DNA of 40,797 nt from Candidatus Fonsibacter sp. GTDB lineage: Bacteria > Pseudomonadota > Alphaproteobacteria > Pelagibacterales > Pelagibacteraceae. The notes beneath the pieces were generated by a model. The model was not told where the DNA came from, ran no database searches, and saw only the letters and a list, made by a program, of their open reading frames with translations. Within the stretch, counting starts at the first letter, position 1; each line of letters opens with the position of its first letter. A program made the translations under genes and the position numbers. This document shows, in pieces, positions 33,123 through 40,797 of the stretch. Location of the stretch: the NCBI GenBank assembly GCA_018882565.1, contig VERQ01000004.1, positions 1-40,797 of the forward strand. The letters run 5' to 3'.

Positions 33123-33935
33123 ATGTTTTCGTTTTTTAAATCAAAACCAACAGTTTCTCTAATCAGATTGAATGGAGTTATAGGCAATGTAGGCAGATTT
33201 AGCCAAGGCATGAGCTACGCTAGTCAAAGTGACATTATTAAAAAAGCCTTTGCTTTAAAGAATATTAAAGCTGTAGTTATCTCTATTAATTCTCCAGGAG
33301 GTTCGCCAGTTCAGTCTAATCTTTTGTATGATCTTATTCGATCTGAGGCTGATGATAAAAAAGTAAAAGTAATTACCTATGCAGAAGATGTAGCTGCTTC
33401 AGGCGGATATATGCTGATGTGCGCAGGAGATGAAATTTATGCAAACGCTAACTCAATCGTTGGATCAATTGGCGTTATTTATTCAGCATTTGGATTTCAA
33501 GAGTTAATTAAAAAAATTGGCGTACAAAGAAGAGTGCATACCGCAGGAGAGAGCAAAAGTATTTTAGATCCATTTTTAGAAGAAAAAAAAGAAGATGTAG
33601 AAAAGTTAAAATCTTTACAAAAAGATTTGCATGATGAATTCATTAGCTTAGTTAAAAACAGCAGAAAAGATAAGTTAAAATCTGAAAATTATTCGATGCT
33701 TTTTTCAGGAGAGTTTTGGTCTGGAAAAAAATCATTACAACTTGGTTTAATTGATGGAGTTGGAACTTTACAAGAAATTTTAAAACAAAAATTTGGTAAA
33801 GATCTCAAAATTAAAAAATTTGAAGCAGCTCAAAGCTGGTTAAAAAGAAAACTTTCCTCACAATTACCAGGATCGTATTCAGAAGTTATAAATGAACTGG
33901 AAGTAAGATCGATCTGGAACAAATATGGCTTATAG
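33123..33935 (+). CDS. S49-family signal peptide peptidase-like serine protease
   Basis: A 270-residue protein of the SppA/SohB family (S49). [12 protein letters not shown] forms the oxyanion region; catalytic Ser93 lies in [18 protein letters not shown], and Lys145 in [11 protein letters not shown] completes the Ser-Lys dyad. The short form has no long N-terminal domain and only a weak hydrophobic N-terminus, so it may be peripheral or cytoplasmic. It is followed two bases later by glyQ, so is the first gene of a run to ppdK. Confidence 0.9.
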   Translation: MFSFFKSKPTVSLIRLNGVIGNVGRFSQGMSYASQSDIIKKAFALKNIKAVVISINSPGGSPVQSNLLYDLIRSEADDKKVKVITYAEDVAASGGYMLMCAGDEIYANANSIVGSIGVIYSAFGFQELIKKIGVQRRVHTAGESKSILDPFLEEKKEDVEKLKSLQKDLHDEFISLVKNSRKDKLKSENYSMLFSGEFWSGKKSLQLGLIDGVGTLQEILKQKFGKDLKIKKFEAAQSWLKRKLSSQLPGSYSEVINELEVRSIWNKYGL

Positions 33936-33937
33936 AG

Positions 33938-34867
33938 ATGGTAGCTAAAAAGAAATTAAATAAAAAAAAAAATATAACGAAAAAAAAAGTTATAGCTAAA
34001 AATAAATCTAAACCACTAGATTTATCTTTTCAGGAAGTTATATTTAAATTACAAAAATTCTGGTCTGACTATGGTTGTGTAGTGATGCAGCCTTATGACA
34101 TGGAAGTTGGAGCTGGTACTTTTCATCCCGCAACAACATTAAGATCTTTAGGACCCAAACCTTGGAAAGCAGCTTACGTCCAACCTTCAAGAAGACCAAC
34201 AGATGGTCGTTATGGAGATAATCCAAATAGACTTCAGCATTATTATCAATTTCAAGTTATAATAAAACCATCACCAGAGAATGTTCAAAGTCTTTACCTT
34301 AAAAGCTTAAGCGCGCTTGGAATAAATTATAAAGAGCATGATATTCGCTTTGTAGAAGATGATTGGGAAAGTCCGACATTAGGAGCTTCGGGACTTGGAT
34401 GGGAAGTTTGGTGCGATGGAATGGAGATTACTCAATTTACTTACTTTCAACAAATGGCAGGGTTTGAATGTAAGCCAGTCTCTGCAGAAATTACTTATGG
34501 TCTTGAAAGAATTACAATGTTCATTCAAGGAGTGGACAGTGTATTTGACATAAGATGGAATAATGAAGGTGTTAAATATGGAGACGTTTATAAACGTAAT
34601 GAAAAAGAATTTTCAGCATACAATTTTGAATTTGCAAACACAGATAACCTTCTAAAATCTTTTGCGATGGCAGAAAGTGAGTGTCAGAATTTATTGTCTA
34701 AAAATTTAGCTCTTCCTGCCTATGATCAGTGTTTAAAAGCCAGTCATATCTTTAACACTTTAGACGCCAGAGGAGTTATATCAGTTACAGAAAGAGCTGG
34801 ATTTATTAACAAAATTAGAACCCTTGTTAAAAGCACAGCAGAAGTTTGGTTAAAGAACTCTGACTAA
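33938..34867 (+). CDS. glyQ: Glycyl-tRNA synthetase alpha subunit
   Basis: The alpha subunit of the bacterial alpha2-beta2 GlyRS, 309 residues. [63 protein letters not shown] and HHYQFQV-like [13 protein letters not shown] are highly conserved, as are [19 protein letters not shown] and ITYGLERI. The protein carries an unusual ~30-residue Lys-rich head before the conserved domain (12 Lys in the first 25 residues). No closer Met exists before the conserved block, so the head is likely real. AGAG precedes the ATG, and the stop overlaps glyS by one base. Confidence 0.97.
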   Translation: MVAKKKLNKKKNITKKKVIAKNKSKPLDLSFQEVIFKLQKFWSDYGCVVMQPYDMEVGAGTFHPATTLRSLGPKPWKAAYVQPSRRPTDGRYGDNPNRLQHYYQFQVIIKPSPENVQSLYLKSLSALGINYKEHDIRFVEDDWESPTLGASGLGWEVWCDGMEITQFTYFQQMAGFECKPVSAEITYGLERITMFIQGVDSVFDIRWNNEGVKYGDVYKRNEKEFSAYNFEFANTDNLLKSFAMAESECQNLLSKNLALPAYDQCLKASHIFNTLDARGVISVTERAGFINKIRTLVKSTAEVWLKNSD

Positions 34868-36933
34868 TGTCTGATTTATTATTAGAATTATATTCTGAAG
34901 AAATACCACCCACTTTACAAGAAGATGCAAAAAATAACATTACTGCAAACTTTATATCGTTTTTTGAAAAATATGATTTTAAAAAAGTTGCAAGCGAAAT
35001 CTATTCAACACCAAAAAGATTAATTTTTTATTACAGTAATTTACCAACAAATATCAAAACTGAAGCTAAAGTTTTGCGAGGGCCAAAAGTTGGAGCTCCA
35101 GAACAAGCTATACAAGGTTTTATTAAATCTAATAATCTAGACCCAAAAGATATTTATGAAGAAGAAACTGACAAAGGAAAGTTTATTTTTGCAAAAACAC
35201 AAAAAAGAGAAATTCCAGTTGTTGAAGAAATTAAAAAAAATATTCCTTATTTTTTAAATGGCTTACAATGGAGAAAAAAAATGCGTTGGGGAAACCATGA
35301 TCTTTCTTGGGGTAGACCTTTAAAATCAATCTTATGTTTATTTGACAAACAAACCATTCCATTTAATTTTTATCATTTAACTTCAACAAATATCACTTAT
35401 GTGGATGGTCCATTAGAGGATAAAGCAGTTGTAATTAAAGATTATAGTCATTTTAAAAAAATATTAACTGATAAAAGAATTACTTTTGATAATACAGAGA
35501 GAGAAAAATTAATCACTAAAGATATTCAATCATTCTTTAAAAAAAATGATTGTGAATTAGAAATTAACAATAAATTACTTAAACAAGTTATTAATCTTGT
35601 TGAAGATCCAATTGTTTTAAAGGGTTCGTTTTTAAAAGATTTTTTAAAATTACCAGAAGAACTTCTTATTTTAACAATGCAGCATCATCAAAGATATTTT
35701 CCAATGCGCTCCATTAATAATCATAAATTAATTAATAATTTTATTGTAGTTGCAAATAAAGAAGATATTAAAAATAAAATTATAAAAGGAAACGAAAGAG
35801 TGCTTACAGCACGCTTGTCAGATGCAAAATTTTTCTGGGAAAAAAACAAAAGTCAAAATTTAGTAAAACAAGTAAGCAAACTAAAGGGCATTACTTTTTT
35901 TCATAGCCTTGGTTCACTTCATGATAAAACACAAAGAATAAGAGTTCTAGCGTCATTTATTGCAGATATTGTAAATTGTAAAAAAGATGATGCAGAAATA
36001 GCAGCTTCAATTTGTAAAGCAGATCTAGTTTCAGATTTAGTAGGAGAATATCCAGAGCTTCAGGGTGTGCTAGGAAAGTATTTTGCAATAGAACAAGGTT
36101 TTAGTAAAGAAATTGCAAATGCAATTTCTGATCATTATTTACCAGTTGGACCGGAAGATAGAGTTCCAAAAGAGAAAATTTCGATCGCCGTTGCTCTTGC
36201 TGATAAGATCGACAATTTAGTTGGATTCTTTGGTATCAATGAAAAACCAACAAGCTCAAAAGATCCTTACGCATTAAGAAGATCAGCGCTTGGTATTCTT
36301 AGAATATTAATAGAAAATAGAATTTCTCTTTCATTAAAAGAATTAATTAATAATTCGAAAAACTCATATCTTACTCAAAGAGTGAATATGCAAAACCTTA
36401 AGTTTACCGAGGAAATTTTAGCTTTTGTCTCAGATCGATTTAAAAACTTACTTAAAGATCAAAAAATCAGACCTGATGTTATTGAATCTGTTTTGTTTAA
36501 CAGTAGATCCGATGATTATTATTCATTGTTTAATAAAATTAAAAATTTAAATAAAGTTGTTAAAAGTGAAGATGGCCAAAATGTCATCGCGGTATATAAA
36601 AGATGCACAAATATTTTAGAGCAATCAAAGAAAGATCTTAAACAGGAATTTTTTGGAGATCCCGATACTGTTTTATTTAAACACAATGAAGAGAATTTTT
36701 TATTAGAAAAAATAAATGAAATAAGAGAACATTATACAACCCCTGCACGATTAAGAACCGTAGAGCAGACAATGGGATTGCTAGCTGGGACAAAAGGTTT
36801 TGTTGATAAGTTTTTTGATAACGTAAAAGTTAATGATGAAAATGAGCAGATCAAAAAAAACAGACTAGAGTTACTATTCCTATTGTGTAAAACTTTTGAT
36901 AGTTTTGCTGACTTTTCAAAATTTGAGGTTTAA
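34867..36933 (+). CDS. glyS: Glycyl-tRNA synthetase beta subunit
   Basis: The 688-residue beta subunit carries the tRNA-binding and HD-like domains of heterotetrameric GlyRS. LLLELYSEEIPPTLQ is the standard N-terminus, RGPKVGAPEQAIQGFIKSNN, MRWGNHDLSWGRPLKSI, LTMQHHQRYFPM and ARLSDAKFFWEKN follow, and ADLVSDLVGEYPELQGVLGKYFA and ADKIDNLVGFFGINEKPTSSKDPYALRRSALGILRI are the HD-domain region. TAATG coupling to glyQ ensures equal synthesis. ppdK starts five bases after its stop. Confidence 0.97.
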   Translation: MSDLLLELYSEEIPPTLQEDAKNNITANFISFFEKYDFKKVASEIYSTPKRLIFYYSNLPTNIKTEAKVLRGPKVGAPEQAIQGFIKSNNLDPKDIYEEETDKGKFIFAKTQKREIPVVEEIKKNIPYFLNGLQWRKKMRWGNHDLSWGRPLKSILCLFDKQTIPFNFYHLTSTNITYVDGPLEDKAVVIKDYSHFKKILTDKRITFDNTEREKLITKDIQSFFKKNDCELEINNKLLKQVINLVEDPIVLKGSFLKDFLKLPEELLILTMQHHQRYFPMRSINNHKLINNFIVVANKEDIKNKIIKGNERVLTARLSDAKFFWEKNKSQNLVKQVSKLKGITFFHSLGSLHDKTQRIRVLASFIADIVNCKKDDAEIAASICKADLVSDLVGEYPELQGVLGKYFAIEQGFSKEIANAISDHYLPVGPEDRVPKEKISIAVALADKIDNLVGFFGINEKPTSSKDPYALRRSALGILRILIENRISLSLKELINNSKNSYLTQRVNMQNLKFTEEILAFVSDRFKNLLKDQKIRPDVIESVLFNSRSDDYYSLFNKIKNLNKVVKSEDGQNVIAVYKRCTNILEQSKKDLKQEFFGDPDTVLFKHNEENFLLEKINEIREHYTTPARLRTVEQTMGLLAGTKGFVDKFFDNVKVNDENEQIKKNRLELLFLLCKTFDSFADFSKFEV

Positions 36934-36938
36934 AAAAA

Positions 36939-39605
36939 ATGCCAAAGTGGGTCTATCAGTTTAATAGTTCAAACTGCGAAGGAACTGTTTCGCAAAAACC
37001 TCTTCTAGGTGGAAAAGGCGCAAACCTTGCGGAGATGGGAAAATTAGGTCTTCCTGTTCCTCCAGGATTTACAATTACAACAGAAGTTTGCACTGAGTTT
37101 TATAAAAATAATCAAAAATATCCAGATGATCTTAAGATCCAAGTAGAAGACGCAATAAGAAACATAGAGAAAATTTTAGGAAAAAATTTTGGGGATGTTA
37201 ACAATCCTTTGTTAGTATCAGTTAGATCGGGCGCAAGAGTGTCTATGCCTGGAATGATGGACACCGTTTTAAATTTAGGACTAAACGATAAAACTGTTTT
37301 AGGATTAATTGCAAAAACTAATAACGAAACCTTTGCTTACGATAGCTATAGACGCTTTATTCAAATGTATAGCAATGTTGTTCTTGAAGTAGATCATCAT
37401 AATTTTGAGGACTTACTTGATAATTATAAACTAACAAAAGGTGTATTGTCGGATACAGATCTTAAAGCTGAAGACTGGAAAACAATAGTTGGTAATTATA
37501 AAGATATTGTAAAAAAACATACAAAAAAAGATTTTCCTCAAGATTCCCATGAACAATTATGGGGAGCAATTAGCGCTGTATTTAAGTCTTGGCATAACCA
37601 AAGAGCAAAAACTTACAGAAGATTAAATAATATTCCTGAAGAGTGGGGTACAGCAGTTAACATCCAATCCATGGTGTTTGGTAATATGGGTAATGATTGT
37701 GCAACGGGAGTTGCATTTACCAGAAACCCATCCACAGGAGAAAATAGTTTTTATGGAGAGTACTTAATTAATGCCCAAGGAGAAGATGTTGTCGCAGGAA
37801 TTAGAACGCCAAGAAATATTACTAAAAAAGCAAGACTTGAGTCATCTTCAGAAGATCTATCGCTAGAAGAAACAATGCCAGAAGCATTTGCTGAGCTCAC
37901 AAAAATTTACAAAAAGTTAGAAAGTCACTACCGAGACATGCAAGATATTGAATTTACAATTGAGAACAAGAAACTTTGGATGTTACAGACAAGATCAGGA
38001 AAAAGAACTGCAAAGGCTTCAATTAAGATTGCTGTAGATATGGTAAGTGAAAAATTGATTACAAAAGACGAGGCCTTGCTTAGAATTGATCCAAAAATTT
38101 TAGACACTCTACTTCATCCAACGCTAGATCCAAAAGCTACAAAAAATGTAATAGCAAAAGGACTTCCAGCATCACCAGGCGCTGCAACTGGAAAAGTTAC
38201 TTTTAATGCAGATGATGCTGAGCAAATGAAAGCTAACAATCAAAATACTATTTTAGTTCGAGTTGAAACATCACCGGAGGACATTCATGGAATGCACGCA
38301 GCTGTTGGAATTTTAACTTGCAGGGGAGGAATGACAAGTCATGCCGCTGTTGTTGCAAGAGGAATGGGAAGAGCCTGCGTTTCAGGCGCTGGAAATATAA
38401 AAATAGATTATGCGGCTAAGCTTTTTAAAGTAGATAACACTGAAGTCAAAGAAGGCGATATCATAACCATTGATGGCTCGACAGGAGAAGTCATGCTTGG
38501 AGAAGTTAAAACAATTAATCCTGATATTTCAGGAGATTTTTCTGAGATGATGAAATGGGCGGATGAAGTTAGAACTTTAAAAATTAGAGCAAACGCTGAA
38601 ACTCCATTAGATTCACGAACTGCAAGAGGATTTGGTGCGGAAGGAATCGGACTTTGCAGAACAGAACATATGTTTTTTGATGAAGAAAGAATTTTGTATG
38701 TAAGACAGATGATACTTTCAAAAACTAAAGAAGACCGTCTAAAAGCTTTAGATAAAATTTTACCATTTCAAAGAAAAGATTTTGTAGAAATTTTTACAAT
38801 TATGAAAGGTCTTCCCGTTACAGTCAGATTACTAGATCCACCTTTGCATGAATTTTTGCCAAAAACAGAAAAAGAAATTGATATTGTTGCAAAATCTTTA
38901 AAAATTCATTCAAGCGAAATTAAAAATAGAATTAATTATCTCCATGAAGAAAATCCTATGTTGGGTCACAGAGGTTGTCGTCTAGCAATTTCTTTCCCTG
39001 AAATTTATGAAATGCAATGTAGAGCGATTTTTGAAGCGTTGTGTGAATTGCAAAAACAAAAAGTTGAAGCTGTAATTCCAGAAATTATGATTCCACTTGT
39101 TGCAACAGAGAGAGAAATTGAAATTTTAAGAGCATTAGTTGATCGTATTGCGCAAGAAGTTCAAAAAAATAATAATTTTAAAGTAGATTATTTAGTAGGA
39201 ACTATGATTGAGCTTCCAAGAGCTGCTCTTAATGCAAAAAATATTGCAAAACATACAGACTTTTTTAGTTTTGGAACAAATGATTTAACACAGACAACAC
39301 TTGGTATATCTAGAGATGATTCCGGTAAATTTTTAGATGATTATGTTGAAAATAAAATATTTAAAATTGACCCATTTGTAAGTATCGATCAAGACGGAGT
39401 AGGTGAACTTATAAAACTTGCATGCTCACGAGGACTTGAAACAAAAAAAAATATAAAACTTGGAATTTGCGGTGAGCACGGTGGTGATCCAGATTCTATA
39501 GATTTTTGCCATAGAGCTGGATTGCATTATGTTTCTTGTTCACCATATAGAGTTCCAATTGCAAGATTATCTGCTGCGCAAGCAAGCATAAGGTCTAAAA
39601 AATAA
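36939..39605 (+). CDS. ppdK: Pyruvate, phosphate dikinase
   Basis: PPDK interconverts pyruvate + ATP + Pi and PEP + AMP + PPi. The 888 residues show all three domains: nucleotide-grasp (LLGGKGANLAEMGKLGLPVPPGFTITTE, SVRSGARVSMPGMMDTVLNLGLND), the phospho-His domain with His468 in GGMTSHAAVVARGMGRACVSG, and the PEP-binding barrel with FGAEGIGLCRTEHMFF, EIMIPLV, FFSFGTNDLTQTTLG and the Cys of GICGEHGGDP. It can serve gluconeogenic PEP supply or replace pyruvate kinase. It ends the S49-glyQ-glyS-ppdK run. Confidence 0.97.
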   Translation: MPKWVYQFNSSNCEGTVSQKPLLGGKGANLAEMGKLGLPVPPGFTITTEVCTEFYKNNQKYPDDLKIQVEDAIRNIEKILGKNFGDVNNPLLVSVRSGARVSMPGMMDTVLNLGLNDKTVLGLIAKTNNETFAYDSYRRFIQMYSNVVLEVDHHNFEDLLDNYKLTKGVLSDTDLKAEDWKTIVGNYKDIVKKHTKKDFPQDSHEQLWGAISAVFKSWHNQRAKTYRRLNNIPEEWGTAVNIQSMVFGNMGNDCATGVAFTRNPSTGENSFYGEYLINAQGEDVVAGIRTPRNITKKARLESSSEDLSLEETMPEAFAELTKIYKKLESHYRDMQDIEFTIENKKLWMLQTRSGKRTAKASIKIAVDMVSEKLITKDEALLRIDPKILDTLLHPTLDPKATKNVIAKGLPASPGAATGKVTFNADDAEQMKANNQNTILVRVETSPEDIHGMHAAVGILTCRGGMTSHAAVVARGMGRACVSGAGNIKIDYAAKLFKVDNTEVKEGDIITIDGSTGEVMLGEVKTINPDISGDFSEMMKWADEVRTLKIRANAETPLDSRTARGFGAEGIGLCRTEHMFFDEERILYVRQMILSKTKEDRLKALDKILPFQRKDFVEIFTIMKGLPVTVRLLDPPLHEFLPKTEKEIDIVAKSLKIHSSEIKNRINYLHEENPMLGHRGCRLAISFPEIYEMQCRAIFEALCELQKQKVEAVIPEIMIPLVATEREIEILRALVDRIAQEVQKNNNFKVDYLVGTMIELPRAALNAKNIAKHTDFFSFGTNDLTQTTLGISRDDSGKFLDDYVENKIFKIDPFVSIDQDGVGELIKLACSRGLETKKNIKLGICGEHGGDPDSIDFCHRAGLHYVSCSPYRVPIARLSAAQASIRSKK

Positions 39606-39820
39606 AAACGACTCTAAGTAAATTTAAGCTAATTTTTTTAGCCCTCTATAACCAATTATAAGCTTTGAAGGCATGTCGTTTATTAAAAATCATTGATTTA
39701 ATTGATTAATTTAAGAATTTTTCTTTAGAATATTGTCTTTTCCTTGTCAAAAAAACATTTACAGGAAAGCCTAAATTAAATAGTTTCGCCGCTAATTAAC
39801 TTAACAACAAGTAAAAACAA

Positions 39821-40075
39821 ATGAAAACTATACTAGCAACAATCGTAAGTATGTTCTTATTCGTATCTTTTGCAAACGCTCAAGCTAAATCTTGCGCTGA
39901 TTTAATCAAAGGTTACGATGCAGCAGTAAAAACAGCAAAATTAGATGCAGCAACTACAAAAAAAGCTGCTGATCTAAGAAAAGCAGCTGGTGATGCACTA
40001 GCAGCTAAAAAAGAAGCTGATTGCGTTAAATCAATCAACGCAGCTTCTGCTCTTTTAACTCCTGCTAAGAAGTAA
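39821..40075 (+). CDS. Small exported Ala/Lys-rich protein of unknown function
   Basis: An 84-residue protein with a clear signal peptide (MKTILATIVSMFLFVSFANA|Q). The mature part of about 64 residues is rich in Ala and Lys, predicted helical, and has two cysteines (SCADLIKGYD near its start, EADCVKSINA near its end) that could form one disulfide in the periplasm. It is preceded by a 215-base gap of its own and followed by a 17-bp perfect hairpin, so it looks like a single-gene transcript. Its base composition is richer in G/C than the neighbours, with many GCA/GCT/AAA codons, as often seen in highly expressed genes. No family recognised. Confidence 0.85.
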   Translation: MKTILATIVSMFLFVSFANAQAKSCADLIKGYDAAVKTAKLDAATTKKAADLRKAAGDALAAKKEADCVKSINAASALLTPAKK

Positions 40076-40082
40076 GCATTTT

Positions 40083-40119
40083 TTTTTAAAGTGCTAACTT
40101 ATAGTTAGCACTTTAAAAA
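40083..40119. terminator. 17-bp perfect hairpin after the small exported protein gene
   Basis: Bases 40083-40099 pair without mismatch with 40103-40119 around a three-base TAT loop; the core is AAAGTGCTAACT / AGTTAGCACTTT with five T-A pairs at the base. The run of nine Ts lies before the stem and As follow, so on neither strand does a U-tract come after the stem. It may be a bidirectional transcription stop or an mRNA 3'-end stabiliser. Confidence 0.75.
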
Positions 40120-40244
40120 TCTCCCTCCTCTTAAATTACTCAAAATAGAAGTTTTTTCATTAAGTTTTTAAAAAGATATTAAAAATTACAAATCAATTTC
40201 ATCTATAAGATAGTATTTTTTGTAGATTAGGTTAAATATATTTT

Positions 40245-40797
40245 ATGAGCCCTACGTTAGTTCAAAGTATAGCCTTAGTAATATTTGTTGTAGCAATTCT
40301 TCATACATTTTCTGTAAAATTTTTTAAATCTCTAGCTCAAAAATTTCCAAGACATCATAATATTTTTGATATGTTAGGAGAGGTTGAAATTGTTTTTGGA
40401 TTTTGGGCTATAGTTTTGGTTTTAATTATATTCTTTTTACTCGGAAAAACTGAAACAGTTAACTATTTAAACAACCAAAGTTATGTTGAGCCATTATTTG
40501 TTTTTGTAATAATGGTAATAGCAGCTAGTAAGCCGATTTTAGATTTTTCATTAACTTGTGTTAAAAAAATATCAGCATTGTTACCTGTTAATAAATCTTT
40601 AAGTCTTTTTTTAATTACAATGTCTTTTGTGCCTTTGTTGGGTTCATTTATAACAGAGCCGGCGGCAATGACTTTGGCTGCATTAATTTTAAGAGATCAT
40701 TTTTACTCAAAAAAAATTTCAAATAAATTTAAATATGGAATCATTGGAACTTTATTTGTAAATGTAAGCATAGGTGGAGCTATGACACCATTTGCTG
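40245..40797 (+). CDS. Putative Na+/H+ antiporter family protein, 3' part missing
   Basis: An open frame from ATG 40245 runs past the window edge (184 residues seen). It is a polytopic membrane protein with at least four hydrophobic helices. HNIFDMLGEVEIVFGFWA near residue 40 and FITEPAAMTLAALILRDHF near residue 140, followed by GTLFVNVSIGGAMTPFA, fit the Na_H_antiport_2 family (formerly DUF1504), which lies in the ion-transporter superfamily. The acidic-Pro pair EPAAMT is a likely ion-site element. Function within the family is weakly known. Confidence 0.72.
   Translation, partial: MSPTLVQSIALVIFVVAILHTFSVKFFKSLAQKFPRHHNIFDMLGEVEIVFGFWAIVLVLIIFFLLGKTETVNYLNNQSYVEPLFVFVIMVIAASKPILDFSLTCVKKISALLPVNKSLSLFLITMSFVPLLGSFITEPAAMTLAALILRDHFYSKKISNKFKYGIIGTLFVNVSIGGAMTPFA

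Noticed and set aside
39606-39660. Intrinsic terminator after ppdK (GCTAA/TTAGC, 39628-39642)
   Set aside because: The stem has only five pairs, mostly A-T, with the T-run in the loop rather than after it.

Overview
The window is strongly AT-rich, almost fully coding, and packed with overlapping (ATGA, TAATG) or nearly abutting genes. The gene set points to a streamlined marine alphaproteobacterium, most likely Pelagibacterales (SAR11): a tandem glycine riboswitch in front of gcvT-gcvH-gcvP, a SAM-II-type riboswitch on a methionine operon, a TAXI-type TRAP transporter, a branched-chain-amino-acid-type ABC transporter, pyruvate phosphate dikinase and an SbtA-type bicarbonate permease. I see no phage, insertion sequence, CRISPR, tRNA or rRNA. 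The taxonomic call is inference from gene content and composition.

Left part (1-7.3 kb): a leftward operon metF-metE-metZ makes methionine without cobalamin. Its leader reads as a SAM-II aptamer, an antiterminator and an intrinsic terminator. Divergent from it runs a tight rightward block lysE-like, azlC, azlD, msrA (amino acid export plus an exported methionine sulfoxide reductase). This meets a leftward pair, a PaaI-like thioesterase and msrB.

Middle (7.4-22.4 kb): a TAXI TRAP transporter (binding protein, fused permease, DUF1850 partner) leads into acnA. Next comes a locus I read as dedicated to 5-oxoproline and possibly D-glutamate: 5-oxoprolinase subunits pxpC-pxpB (leftward) and pxpA (rightward), a complete LivJ/HMGF-type ABC importer, a D-glutamate-cyclase/DUF1445 family protein, and an SDR dehydrogenase close to the BDH2/DHRS6 type. 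The proposed flow is uptake, ring formation or direct import of 5-oxoproline, then ATP-driven opening to glutamate, which can feed the TCA cycle.

Right part (22.4-40.8 kb): rhomboid protease and aroC (leftward), pdxH and sbtA-like permease (rightward), and a divergent proC-like gene (leftward). Then come the glycine riboswitch with gcvT-gcvH-gcvP, a probable 52-residue small protein, tspO, and a polyprenyl diphosphate synthase on the opposite strand. They are followed by an S49 peptidase, glyQ-glyS and ppdK in one rightward run, a small exported Ala/Lys-rich protein closed by a 17-bp perfect hairpin, and the start of a Na+/H+ antiporter-family gene.

Most worth checking: the SAM-II attenuator on metFEZ, a 12-bp pairing that could hide the gcvT ribosome binding site, the composition of the 5-oxoproline/D-glutamate locus, a tandem 11-bp repeat framed by DnaA-box-like sequences at 22.4 kb, and two small unknown genes.
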